Positions 21,698 through 29,899 of a DNA stretch of 34,901 nucleotides are shown piece by piece. The DNA lies in the NCBI GenBank assembly GCA_005240145.1, contig SBAS01000105.1, positions 1 to 34,901 on the forward strand, read 5' to 3'. Position 1 is the stretch's first letter. Each line of letters opens with the position of its first letter. This DNA is from Nitrosomonadales bacterium. GTDB lineage: Bacteria; Pseudomonadota; Gammaproteobacteria; Burkholderiales; SG8-39. The notes below the pieces were generated by a model, which was not told where the DNA came from, made no database searches, and saw nothing but the letters and a program-made list of their open reading frames with translations. Position numbers and translations under genes: made by a program.

Positions 21698-23095
21698 ATG
21701 GCAATGCGACCCGGTGGGCAAGCAGTCCGCGAGCAGGCGGCACGCAACGCAGAGGCATTGATCGCCTGGGCGGTGGGGGCGCGCGAGCGGCCCCTGCCGG
21801 AACCGGTGCGCCGCCGCGCGGCGACCATCCTCGCCGACGACATCGGCGCCATGGCCGCGGGGTCGCTGGAACCGCAGGTGCAGCGCGCCCGCGAAGGCTT
21901 CGCGCGCACCGCGACCGGGGCGCAGGAAGCCACCATCCTCGCGACGGGCGCGCCGCGCGCGGACCGCTACACCGCCGCTTGCGCCAACGGCATGGCGATC
22001 ACCTGGTGCGAGCTGGACGAGGGCTTCCGCAACGCCTCCTGCCACGCCGGCGCCTATACCCTGCCCGCGCTGCTCGCCGAGAGCGAGGCGCGCGGCGCGA
22101 GCGTCGAAGAACTGCTGCGCTCGCTCGCGCTTGCCTACGAGGTAACGACGCGCTTCGCACTCGCCTACCCGTTCCCGACCTTCAACGTCCACCCGCATGC
22201 CGCGTTCGCAACCATTGGCGCCGCGGCCGCGGTTTCCATCGCGCGCGGCCACGACGCGAAGACGATGCTCGGCGCGGTGACGGGCGCCGCGAGCATGACC
22301 TTCGCCGGCCCCTTCGACACCGCGGTCGAGGGCCACCTGGTGCGCAACGGCTGGACCGCCGCGGGCGCCTGGATAGGCCTGCGCGCGGCCGACTGGGCCG
22401 AGGCCGGCATCGCCGGCGGCGGCGCGACGCCGCATGACGTCTTCACTTTCAGTTTCGGCACGCGCGCGTTCCCGGAGAAGCTGGTCGAGGGCCTCGGCGG
22501 CGCCTGGTCGGTGGCTAACGGCTATCACAAGATCTACGCCTGCTGCGGCTACGCGCACTCGGCGGTCGAGGCGACGCTCGAGATCCGCGCCAGGATGGGC
22601 GCGCGCAAGCCCGAGGACATCGACGAGATCGTGGTCGAGACCGGCCCGGGCGGCATGACGCTGACCACGGTGGACCCGGCAACCGTGCTCGCGGCGAAAT
22701 TCTCCATCCCGCACGCGGTGGCGGCGACTGCCCAGCTGGGCACCGCCGGCGCGCGCGCTTTCACCCATGACACGCTGGCGCACGCCGGCATCGCGGCGCT
22801 GCGCAGGCGCGTGCGCCTTGCGCCCTACGACGAGCTGCAGCCCGCGCCGAAGGACCGGCCGGCGCGCGTGCGCCTGAAGTTCAAGGACGGCGAGGAGCTC
22901 TCCGCGCTCTGCGAGAGCGCGCGCGGCGGCGCCGACCAGCCGTTCGATGAGCCGACGCTGCTCTCCAAGCTCGCCGACAACGCCGGCGCCGTGTTCCCGG
23001 CCGCGCAGCCGCTGCTCGCCGCGATACTGCGCGGCGATGGCGCGCTGTTGTCGCGCCCATGGCGCGACGTCCTTGCCGGGATGGTCCGCAGCTGA
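21698..23095 (+). CDS. MmgE/PrpD family protein
   Basis: A 465-residue protein of the 2-methylcitrate dehydratase/cis-aconitate decarboxylase fold. N-terminal helical domain with RRRAATILADDIGAMAAGS; the usual FDDxH motif is altered to ELDEGFRNASCHAGAYTLPA; YACCGYAHSAVEA is the Cys/His loop and RARMGARKPEDIDEIVVETG the small-domain strand. The ATG at 21698 is followed by a second in-frame ATG at 21704; no strong Shine-Dalgarno sequence selects between them. It is tandem with a second, divergent MmgE/PrpD gene that starts inside its 3' end, and divergent from the importer operon at 21615. The reaction is unknown. Confidence 0.87.
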   Translation: MAMRPGGQAVREQAARNAEALIAWAVGARERPLPEPVRRRAATILADDIGAMAAGSLEPQVQRAREGFARTATGAQEATILATGAPRADRYTAACANGMAITWCELDEGFRNASCHAGAYTLPALLAESEARGASVEELLRSLALAYEVTTRFALAYPFPTFNVHPHAAFATIGAAAAVSIARGHDAKTMLGAVTGAASMTFAGPFDTAVEGHLVRNGWTAAGAWIGLRAADWAEAGIAGGGATPHDVFTFSFGTRAFPEKLVEGLGGAWSVANGYHKIYACCGYAHSAVEATLEIRARMGARKPEDIDEIVVETGPGGMTLTTVDPATVLAAKFSIPHAVAATAQLGTAGARAFTHDTLAHAGIAALRRRVRLAPYDELQPAPKDRPARVRLKFKDGEELSALCESARGGADQPFDEPTLLSKLADNAGAVFPAAQPLLAAILRGDGALLSRPWRDVLAGMVRS

Positions 23096-24459
23096 GCCTT
23101 TCGCGCCAGCTCGTCGCTGCGCTGCGCGCCAGCGCGCGCCAACCCCTGCCCGGCGAGGTCGCGAGCGCCGCGCGGCTGCATTTCCTCGATGCCCTCGGCG
23201 TCGGGCTCGCCGCCTCCGCCGCCGCGGTGGGCGCGCCGTACCGCGGGCTGGCGCAGGACCTGGCGCGCGGCGGCGCGGCGACGGTGTTCGGCGCCAGGCT
23301 CGGCGCCGCGCCCGCGGACGCGGCGCTGATCAACGGCGGCCTGTGCCACAGCCTGGAGTTCGACGACACCCACACCGGCTCGATCATGCATGGCAGCTCG
23401 GTGCTCGCGCCGGCCGCGCTCGCCGCCGCGGAAGTCGCCAACGCCAGCGGCGCCGAGATGCTGGGCGCCTACGCTCGCGGCTGGGAGGTGCTGGCGCGGC
23501 TCGGGCTCGCGGCGCCCGGCCGCTTTCATGCCGCGGGCTTTCAGGCAACCTCGGTCGCCGGCGCGATCGCGGCTGCGCTGGTCGCGGCCGAACTTGCCGG
23601 TCTTGACGAGGACCGTTACGTGGCCGCGGCGGGCATCGCGCTCAGCCAGGGCGCGGGTGTCATGGAGTTTCTCAGCAACGGCTCTTCGGTCAAATCACTT
23701 CATTCCGGCTGGGCGGCGCACGGCGGCTTGCTCGCCGCGTCGCTGGCGCGCGCCGGCATGACCGGACCCGAGACCGCGCTCGAGGGACGCAACGGTCTTT
23801 TTCGCCAGTTCACAGGCGATGAAAACGCGGCGCGCCGCTTCGAAGGCTTGATGCAGGACATCGGCCAGCGCTGGCACCTGACTGAAGCGGCATTCAAGTT
23901 CTACCCCTGCTGCCACTACCTGCATCCTTTCATCGAGGCGGCGGGCCTGCTCGCCGATCGCGGCGTGAAACCGGAAGCCGTGTCGTCGATCCTTTGCCGC
24001 GTTCCGGCGGGCGCCGCGCCGGTCATCTGCGAGCCCTGGGCGCTGAAGCAGGCGCCGGAAACCGGCCACGCCGCGCGCTGGAGCCTGCCCATCGTGGTCG
24101 CCGCAAGGCTCGCCTCGGGCAAAGTAGATCTCGCGACCTTCGAGCGCGCGTCCGGGGCCGACGTGCGCGTGCTGGCGCAGCGCATCCGCTGGGAGCCGCT
24201 GCATGGCGCGCGCTTCCCCGAGCGCTTCGAGGCCGAGCTGCGCTGCGAGCTCGCCGGCGGCAAGGTCGAGGAAGTGCGGGTGGATGACGCCTTCGGCAAC
24301 TACAGCCGCCCGCCGGGCGAGGCCGCGGTGCTGGAGAAATTCCACGCCAATGCCGCGCTCGCCCTGCCCTCAGGCGCGGGCGAAGAGGTCGCAAAGGCGG
24401 TGGCCTCGTCCGATCGCGCTGCGCTCAGCGCGGCGCTGCGTCAGCCCGTGCCGAGGTAG
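23059..24459 (+). CDS. second tandem MmgE/PrpD family protein
   Basis: A 466-residue paralogue. It keeps the canonical motif: HSLEFDDTHTGSIMHGSS, then GWEVLARLG, the glycine/serine loop SNGSSVKSLHSGWAAHGG, and FKFYPCCHYLHPFIEA. Active-site architecture is therefore closer to classical family members than that of its upstream neighbour. The ATG at 23059 gives a 37-nt overlap with the preceding gene; a CTG at 23092 would start just before the conserved SLSRQLVAALRA, so the first 11 residues may not be translated. Its last 19 nt overlap the end of the convergent LivF gene. Two dissimilar MmgE/PrpD proteins encoded in tandem may act on successive intermediates or form a hetero-oligomer. Confidence 0.87.
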   Translation: MARRPCRDGPQLSLSRQLVAALRASARQPLPGEVASAARLHFLDALGVGLAASAAAVGAPYRGLAQDLARGGAATVFGARLGAAPADAALINGGLCHSLEFDDTHTGSIMHGSSVLAPAALAAAEVANASGAEMLGAYARGWEVLARLGLAAPGRFHAAGFQATSVAGAIAAALVAAELAGLDEDRYVAAAGIALSQGAGVMEFLSNGSSVKSLHSGWAAHGGLLAASLARAGMTGPETALEGRNGLFRQFTGDENAARRFEGLMQDIGQRWHLTEAAFKFYPCCHYLHPFIEAAGLLADRGVKPEAVSSILCRVPAGAAPVICEPWALKQAPETGHAARWSLPIVVAARLASGKVDLATFERASGADVRVLAQRIRWEPLHGARFPERFEAELRCELAGGKVEEVRVDDAFGNYSRPPGEAAVLEKFHANAALALPSGAGEEVAKAVASSDRAALSAALRQPVPR

Positions 24460-25196
24460 TAGTTCTTCACCAGCTCGTTCTGCTCCAGCGCGGCGACGTC
24501 GCCCACGAACACGATCTCGCCGTGCACGATGATGTAGCCGCGGTCGGCGATGCGGATCGCCTGATGGAAATTCTGCTCCGCCATGAGTACCGTCAGGCCG
24601 TAAAGGTCCTTGAGTTTCTTGATCATGCTGATGGTGTTCGACACCAGCAGCGGCGAGAGGCCCACCGAAGGTTCGTCCACCAGCAGCAGCCTGGGCGAGG
24701 ACATCAGCGCGCGCGCGATCGCCAGCATCTGCTGCTGGCCGCCCGACATCAAGCCGGCGAGCTGGCGCCTGCGCTCTTTCAGAACCTTGAACGTCTCGTA
24801 GCAGAACGCGAGGTTCTTCCTGATGTCCGCGCGTGCCTGCGGCCGGAACGCGCCGAGCAGCAGGTTCTCCTCCACGGTGAGCCTGGGGAACAGCCGCCTG
24901 CCCTCGGGCACCATGGCGACTCCCAGACTGACGATCTCCTCCGTGGACAATCGGGTCAGGTCATGCGCAACGCCGTCCAGATCGAGCGCCACGCTGCCGC
25001 TCGTCGGCCGCACGATGCCCATGACGCATTTCAGCAGCGTGCTCTTGCCGTTGCCGTTGGTGCCGAGCAGCACCACCGTCTCACCCTGCGCGATGTCGAG
25101 CGAGACGCCGTGCAGCGCGCGCACGGCGTCGTAGCCGGCTTCGACTTCGCGGATCGAGAGGCTAAGCGCCAAGGTAGGCCCGCTGTACGCCGGCAT
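24441..25196 (-). CDS. second HAAT importer ATPase, LivF type
   Basis: A 251-residue ATPase with Walker A GTNGNGKST, Q-loop-region VPEGRRLFPRLTVEENL, signature MSGGQQQMLAIARAL and Walker B LLLVDEPSVGLSP, and the LivF-type switch LMAEQN. The ATG at 25196 overlaps the LivG gene by 35 nt; a TTG at 25172 would give a length closer to the family and cannot be excluded. It is the last gene of the second importer operon. Confidence 0.92.
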   Translation of the reverse strand: MPAYSGPTLALSLSIREVEAGYDAVRALHGVSLDIAQGETVVLLGTNGNGKSTLLKCVMGIVRPTSGSVALDLDGVAHDLTRLSTEEIVSLGVAMVPEGRRLFPRLTVEENLLLGAFRPQARADIRKNLAFCYETFKVLKERRRQLAGLMSGGQQQMLAIARALMSSPRLLLVDEPSVGLSPLLVSNTISMIKKLKDLYGLTVLMAEQNFHQAIRIADRGYIIVHGEIVFVGDVAALEQNELVKNYYLGTG

Positions 25197-25887
25197 CCTG
25201 CACGATCGACTCTGGCGTACCCTCGCAGATGATCTGGCCGGCATCCAGGCAGATGACGCGTTCGGAGAAACGCATCACTGCGTACATGATGTGCTCGATC
25301 ATGACGACGGTAATTCCCGCGTCGTTCAGGCGCCGCAGGATGCCGAGCACCTCGTCGACTTCGGTCGAGGACAGCCCTGCCATCGCCTCGTCCGAGATCA
25401 GCAGCCGCGGCTTGGCGGCCATGGCGCGCGCAAGTTCCAGCTTTCGCATGTCCACCTGGGTGAGCCCCGCCGAATCCTCGTGGGCGCGTTCGCGCAGACC
25501 GACGAGCTCCAGCATTTCGAGTGCTTCGTCGGTCGCGCGTCGCGCTCCGGCGCGGCCGCGCGCAGCGTACTCGAGCGGCACCTGCAGGTTCTCCAGCACG
25601 GTCAAGCTGCGAAACGGCTTGGGAATCTGGAAGCTGCGCGCGATGCCGGCGCGTGCCCTCACGTAAGGCGGCAGCCGGGTGATATCGCGACCCTCGAAGT
25701 GGATTTCCCCGACATCGTTGTACAGCGCTCCCGAGATGCAATTGATCAGAGTCGTCTTGCCCGAGCCATTCGGACCGATCAGGCCCAGGCGCTCGCCGGC
25801 GCGCACGCGCAGGGATACCCGATCGAGCGCTACGAAACCGCCGAAGCTCTTGCCGACATTGGTCACCCGTAGCAGTTCAGCGCTCAT
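25162..25887 (-). CDS. second HAAT importer ATPase, LivG type, with degenerate signature motif
   Basis: A 241-residue ATPase. Walker A GPNGSGKTT is intact and the LivG Q-loop segment ARSFQIPKPFRSLTVLENLQ is recognisable. The ABC signature, usually LSGGQ or LPYGQ, reads LTQVDMRKLELARAM, and Walker B has DEAMAGL where DEPxAGL is usual. MIEHIMYAVM holds the switch histidine. Similar signatures occur in a sub-branch of LivG-like proteins, so it may work normally with the regular LivF partner. The ATG overlaps the LivM stop (ATGA). Confidence 0.9.
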   Translation of the reverse strand: MSAELLRVTNVGKSFGGFVALDRVSLRVRAGERLGLIGPNGSGKTTLINCISGALYNDVGEIHFEGRDITRLPPYVRARAGIARSFQIPKPFRSLTVLENLQVPLEYAARGRAGARRATDEALEMLELVGLRERAHEDSAGLTQVDMRKLELARAMAAKPRLLISDEAMAGLSSTEVDEVLGILRRLNDAGITVVMIEHIMYAVMRFSERVICLDAGQIICEGTPESIVQDAGVQRAYLGA

Positions 25888-26828
25888 TTCGGGCGCCCGC
25901 GCCGAAGCTTTCGCGCCAGCCCGACGATCCCCTGCGGCGCCAGCGTGATGAACGCCACCAGCATGACACCGACGATCAGTACGTTCATTTCGGAGGATAT
26001 CGTCACCTTGACGATCTCCTGGGTCGTACCCAACAGCAGCGCGCCAATCACCGGGCCGATCCAGTGCGCCGTGCCGCCGATCATCGGCATCGCGATCGCG
26101 TTCACCGCAATGAACAGGTTGAACGCCGACAACGGGTCGACGAAGGTGACGAAGTACGGGAACGGCGCCCCGGCGACACCCATCATCGCACCCATCACGG
26201 AGGTCGAGACGAGCTTCAGCCTGAGCGTCGGTACCCCGGCGCATTCGGCGGCGACTTCGTCGTCGCGGATGGCGCTGAGCCCGCGGCCGAGGCGCGATGA
26301 ATTGAGCATTCTGGAAATCGCCACCGCCGCCAGCGTGAGCAGCAGCATCACCACGAACAGCATCTGGATGTAGCTGTCAAACCAGAGGTGCGTGTCCGGC
26401 GTCAGCATGTACGAGCCCTTGGCGCCACCGACGTAAGACCAGTTGACGACCAGGGTTTCGATGACGATCGACATGGCGAGCGTGGCGATGGCGAAATACA
26501 CGCCCTTCAACCGCAGCGTCAGGTAGCCCAAGCCGACCCCGACCAGGCCGCCGACCACCCCCGCAACCAGGATCAGTAGTGGCAGCGGCAGGCCGAGCGC
26601 CTTGTTGAGCGCCACCGTCGTGTAAGCACCCAGGGCGAAAAATCCGGCGCTGCCGAAATTGACATAGCCGGTGAAGCCGCCGAGGACGTTCCACGCCACC
26701 GCCATCAGCGTACCTTGCAGGATCAGGTAGAGCGCGTTGTAGTAATACTCGTTCTGCACCACGCCAGTGAGCGCCAGGCCTGCGGCGAAGATGGTGGCGA
26801 GCGCACCCCAGAACACGGTCGATTTCAT
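25884..26828 (-). CDS. second HAAT importer permease, LivM type
   Basis: A 314-residue membrane protein. VAWNVLGGFTGYVNFGSAGFF is the conserved early helix pair of LivM; LSAIRDDEVAAECAGVP is the ATPase-coupling loop; MPMIGGTAHWIGPVIGALLL is the late conserved segment. Eight or more apolar segments are visible. The ATG follows the LivH stop immediately, with no gap, and the end overlaps LivG by ATGA. Confidence 0.93.
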   Translation of the reverse strand: MKSTVFWGALATIFAAGLALTGVVQNEYYYNALYLILQGTLMAVAWNVLGGFTGYVNFGSAGFFALGAYTTVALNKALGLPLPLLILVAGVVGGLVGVGLGYLTLRLKGVYFAIATLAMSIVIETLVVNWSYVGGAKGSYMLTPDTHLWFDSYIQMLFVVMLLLTLAAVAISRMLNSSRLGRGLSAIRDDEVAAECAGVPTLRLKLVSTSVMGAMMGVAGAPFPYFVTFVDPLSAFNLFIAVNAIAMPMIGGTAHWIGPVIGALLLGTTQEIVKVTISSEMNVLIVGVMLVAFITLAPQGIVGLARKLRRGRPK

Positions 26829-27704
26829 CTACGTCCGGCCGAACAGCCCGGCGGGACGCAGCGCGAGCGTCAGCGCGAGCACGCCAAACGCAACCGCCGG
26901 CGACCAGGACGGCCCGGCGAATGTCGACACCATGCTCTCAACGATGCCGAGAATAAGGGCGGCGATGAACATGCCCGGGATGCTGCCCATGCCGCCGAGC
27001 ACCACAATGGCGAAGGCGCGCCCGATGTACTGCCTCCCGACCGAGGGCTCGACCGGACCGATGATGATGAGCAGCGAGCCGGCGATTGCCGCGGTGGCAA
27101 TCCCCAGTCCGAAGGCCCACTGCTTGATGCGCACCGGGTCCGCGCCCATCAGCTGCAGCGCCAGGCGGTCCTGCGCCACAGCCTGAATGGCGCTCCCCAG
27201 GAAAGTACGCGACAGGTAAAGGTAGATGCCCGCTGTGAGCAGCGCGGAGACGCTGAACGGCACCAGCATGCGCAGCGGAAAATCGACAAATCCGATGCTC
27301 CAGACCCGGCCGATGTAGTCGGCCTGCACCAGGCGGTAGTCTACGCCGTAGGCCATGATCAGCGACACCTCGATGATGAACATGACGCCGAAAAAGAACG
27401 CCAGCCCGGAAAGCGATTCCTGGCCGGTGCGCTCGAAGGCGATAAAGTAGATCCTGTAGAGCAGCACGCCGGCGATGAAGAACACGGGCGCGGCCAGCAA
27501 TCCAACCAGAACCGGGTCGAAGCCGAAGCGGCTATTCAGGATGTAGGCGGTGAAGGCGCCGACGATGACGAACGCCGGGTGCGCGATGTTGACGATGTCG
27601 AGCTGGCCGAAGACGATCGCCAGCCCGATCGCCACGGCGGCGTAAAAGCCGCCTAGCAACACGCCCGCAACGACGGCGTTCGCCAGCAGATCTGCGGAAA
27701 ACAC
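26829..27704 (-). CDS. second HAAT importer permease, LivH type
   Basis: A 291-residue membrane protein with the typical LivH start GGFYAAVAIGLAIVFGQLDI and VNIAHPAFVIVGAF, the coupling loop AVAQDRLALQLMGADPVRIK, and VVLGGMGSIPGMFIAALILG. The start is GTG at 27704, with only a weak AAAGG-like element next to it, 24 nt after the receptor stop. The family assignment is secure. Confidence 0.92.
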   Translation of the reverse strand: MFSADLLANAVVAGVLLGGFYAAVAIGLAIVFGQLDIVNIAHPAFVIVGAFTAYILNSRFGFDPVLVGLLAAPVFFIAGVLLYRIYFIAFERTGQESLSGLAFFFGVMFIIEVSLIMAYGVDYRLVQADYIGRVWSIGFVDFPLRMLVPFSVSALLTAGIYLYLSRTFLGSAIQAVAQDRLALQLMGADPVRIKQWAFGLGIATAAIAGSLLIIIGPVEPSVGRQYIGRAFAIVVLGGMGSIPGMFIAALILGIVESMVSTFAGPSWSPAVAFGVLALTLALRPAGLFGRT

Positions 27705-27728
27705 CTTTGCGCGGGAGCTCTAGGCGCG

Positions 27729-28958
27729 CTATTGCTTGTAGGGGTAGACGAGGTTCCCCGACTTCCACTCCTTCGGATACAGCACGACGCGCTTGCCTGG
27801 GCCGGAAAACTGCTCCAGGTTGTCCTTCTGCACGTCGCGGAACTGCACCTGCAGCGTGCGGGTCGTGGCCCATTCGCCGTTCTTGCCGAATTTGACCTTG
27901 CCGACCACCGTGTCGAAAGTGGCCTTTTGCATGTGCGCGGCGAGCTTGCCATGGTCGAGCCCCTTGGTCGCCTCGACCGACTGGCCCAGCACCTGCAGAT
28001 ACGCATACGCGAAGGGCGGCAGGTAATGACCATAGGGATCCACGCCCTTGCCGACGGCGGCCACGCGGTACTTGGCGAGGAACTCGTTCACGCCGGGGAA
28101 GGTAAGTGTCGGCTCGGGGACCCAGAAGTCGTAGTTGACGATGTTGTTGAGCAGCGGCCCGAGGTTCTGCTGGATCGCCGCGAACTGCAGTCCGACCATG
28201 CCGCCGCCGAAGAGCTTGGCCTTGAGGCCGATCTCGCTCGCCGACTTCACGATGCCGACCGAATTCGGCGGATAGCACGCGACGTAAATAATCTCAGGAT
28301 TGGTCGCCTGGATCGCACGCACGATGGGCGAGTAGTCAGTCGTTGCCGGCGGGAAGGTCTTGTCGTAAACGATGTTCAGGCCGAGCTTCTTCGCGTTGGC
28401 ACGCGCGCCCGCGGCCGCGTTGAGCGCGAATTCGTCGTCCGCGGAGACGATCGCGATCGCCTTGGGCTTGGGATTCTGCGCCATCGCCAGGTCAAAGAAG
28501 CCCCTCGACCAGTCGAGCTTCGGGTCGGGTCCCGCAGGCATGATCTGGAAGTAGCGGTCGTACTTGAATTCCTCGTTCGCGGCCAGGCCGAACAGCGCCG
28601 GGAACACCAGCTTCTTGCGCATGATAATCGGCATCGCCGGGACGATCAGGTTGGTGCCGTAGCCCGACACCACCAGGTCGACCTTGTCGACATCAAGCAG
28701 CTTGGCGTAGATACCGGGGACGTTCGCGCCCTGGGTGGCGTCGTCGTAATAAACCAGTTCGACCGGCCGGCCGAGCAGGCCGCCCCTCTTGTTGACGTCG
28801 TCGCGCCAGATCTCCATCGCAATCAGCGCGCCCTTGCCGCCGGCGGCCAGGCCGCCGGTAAGCGCCATGCTGAAGCCGACCTTGATCGGCTTCTGCTGCG
28901 CGGCCACAGCGAAAGAGAACGCGGTGAGCACTGCAGCAAGCAGAATGCGGAATTTCAT
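27729..28958 (-). CDS. second HAAT importer periplasmic receptor
   Basis: A 409-residue type I periplasmic binding protein with a Sec signal MKFRILLAAVLTAFSFAVAA cleaved before QQKPIKVGFSMALTGGLAAG. It is longer than the receptor at 20458 and clearly distinct, with landmarks VELVYYDDATQGANVPGIY, DLVVSGYGTNLIVPAMP and FPGVNEFLAKYRVAAVGKGV. GAGGGGGG stands before the ATG at 28958; in-frame upstream codons to 29018 lack a signal-like start and cross into the divergent gene. It leads a five-gene operon (receptor, H, M, G, F). The receptor subclass resembles those for amide or aromatic ligands as much as for amino acids, so the ligand is open. Confidence 0.92.
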   Translation of the reverse strand: MKFRILLAAVLTAFSFAVAAQQKPIKVGFSMALTGGLAAGGKGALIAMEIWRDDVNKRGGLLGRPVELVYYDDATQGANVPGIYAKLLDVDKVDLVVSGYGTNLIVPAMPIIMRKKLVFPALFGLAANEEFKYDRYFQIMPAGPDPKLDWSRGFFDLAMAQNPKPKAIAIVSADDEFALNAAAGARANAKKLGLNIVYDKTFPPATTDYSPIVRAIQATNPEIIYVACYPPNSVGIVKSASEIGLKAKLFGGGMVGLQFAAIQQNLGPLLNNIVNYDFWVPEPTLTFPGVNEFLAKYRVAAVGKGVDPYGHYLPPFAYAYLQVLGQSVEATKGLDHGKLAAHMQKATFDTVVGKVKFGKNGEWATTRTLQVQFRDVQKDNLEQFSGPGKRVVLYPKEWKSGNLVYPYKQ

Positions 28959-28990
28959 CGTTGCCCCCCTCGGAGTGAGTCGGGAGGGAT

Positions 28991-28996
28991 TATAGT
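28991..28996 (+). promoter_or_regulatory. possible -10 element directly upstream of the deacetylase start
   Basis: TATAGT ends 6 nt before the ATG at 29003, which would place transcription start at or next to the start codon and give a leaderless mRNA. No convincing -35 hexamer is seen at the right distance, and GGGAGGG (28982-28988) is too far upstream to act as an ordinary ribosome-binding site. Confidence 0.25.
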
Positions 28997-29002
28997 ACGC
29001 GC

Positions 29003-29899
29003 ATGGCCATGATTCCACGGGAACGGACCGACTTTTCCGCCATCGTCGACCGCCCGCCGCTGAAACTGCCCGGCGGGGCGCGCGTCGTGGTCTGGACCAT
29101 CGTCAACCTGGAAGTGTGGGACATCGCCCGCGCCATGGCGCGCCAGGTGCTGCCCGCGCCCACCGGCGCCGTGCTGCTGCCCGACGTCCCCAACTGGAGC
29201 TGGCACGAATACGGCATGCGGGTCGGGTTTTGGCGTTTCGAGGAACTGTTTCGCAGCCTGCGCATCAAGCCGACTGTGGCGATCAACGCCCGCGTCTGTG
29301 TCGACTACCCCCGGGTCGCCCAGGCCTGCCAGGACGCGGGCTGGGAATTCATGGGCCACAGCTACGAGCAGGGACCGATCCACCGCGAGGAGGATCAGCC
29401 CGGCATGATCAAGCGCGCCCTCGACACCATCGAGAAATTCACCGGCAAGCGCCCGGTGGGCTGGCTCGGGCCGGGGCTCACGCAAACGCTGGAGACGCCG
29501 GAGAACCTCGCCGCGGCGGGCGTGAAATACATCGGCGACTGGGTCTACGACGACGAGCCGACCGAGATCCAGACCGCCAAGGGCCCGCTCGTCACCCTGC
29601 CCTACTCAGTCGAGACCAACGACATCCCGATGATGCTGGTGCAGCACCACGAAGCCGCCTACTGGACGCAAAAATGCCTCGACAGTTTCGAGCGCTACTA
29701 CGAGGAGGGCACGGGGCGCGCCAAGATCATGGCGATCGCGATCCACCCCTACATCAGCGGACAGCCGTTCCGGATCAAATACCTGGAACAGATCTACAAA
29801 AAGATCAACCAGAAGAAGGGCGTCCTGCACTGGAACGGCGAGCAGATCCTCGACTGGTACCTCAAATCCCGAGCAGCCGTGCCGCGTTCCCGCCCATGA
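29003..29899 (+). CDS. polysaccharide deacetylase-fold protein, PuuE/allantoinase-like
   Basis: A 298-residue NodB-fold protein of the branch that contains the metal-independent allantoinase PuuE. The classical TFDDG motif 1 is replaced by VNLEVWDIA (34-42). GHSYEQGP (118-125) carries the conserved histidine, GWLGPGL (153-159) the RxP-like region and HPYISGQPFR (248-257) the C-terminal signature, a pattern shared with PuuE-like proteins. No signal peptide is present, so it acts in the cytoplasm, unlike peptidoglycan or chitin deacetylases. A role in opening an amide or ureide ring is plausible. Its last 38 nt overlap the convergent amidohydrolase gene. It is divergent from the importer receptor with only 44 nt between starts. 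Confidence 0.82.
   Translation: MAMIPRERTDFSAIVDRPPLKLPGGARVVVWTIVNLEVWDIARAMARQVLPAPTGAVLLPDVPNWSWHEYGMRVGFWRFEELFRSLRIKPTVAINARVCVDYPRVAQACQDAGWEFMGHSYEQGPIHREEDQPGMIKRALDTIEKFTGKRPVGWLGPGLTQTLETPENLAAAGVKYIGDWVYDDEPTEIQTAKGPLVTLPYSVETNDIPMMLVQHHEAAYWTQKCLDSFERYYEEGTGRAKIMAIAIHPYISGQPFRIKYLEQIYKKINQKKGVLHWNGEQILDWYLKSRAAVPRSRP

Noticed and set aside
27732-29012. 426-codon plus-strand frame opposite the HAAT receptor
   Set aside because: Antisense shadow; the minus-strand receptor has a signal peptide and family motifs.
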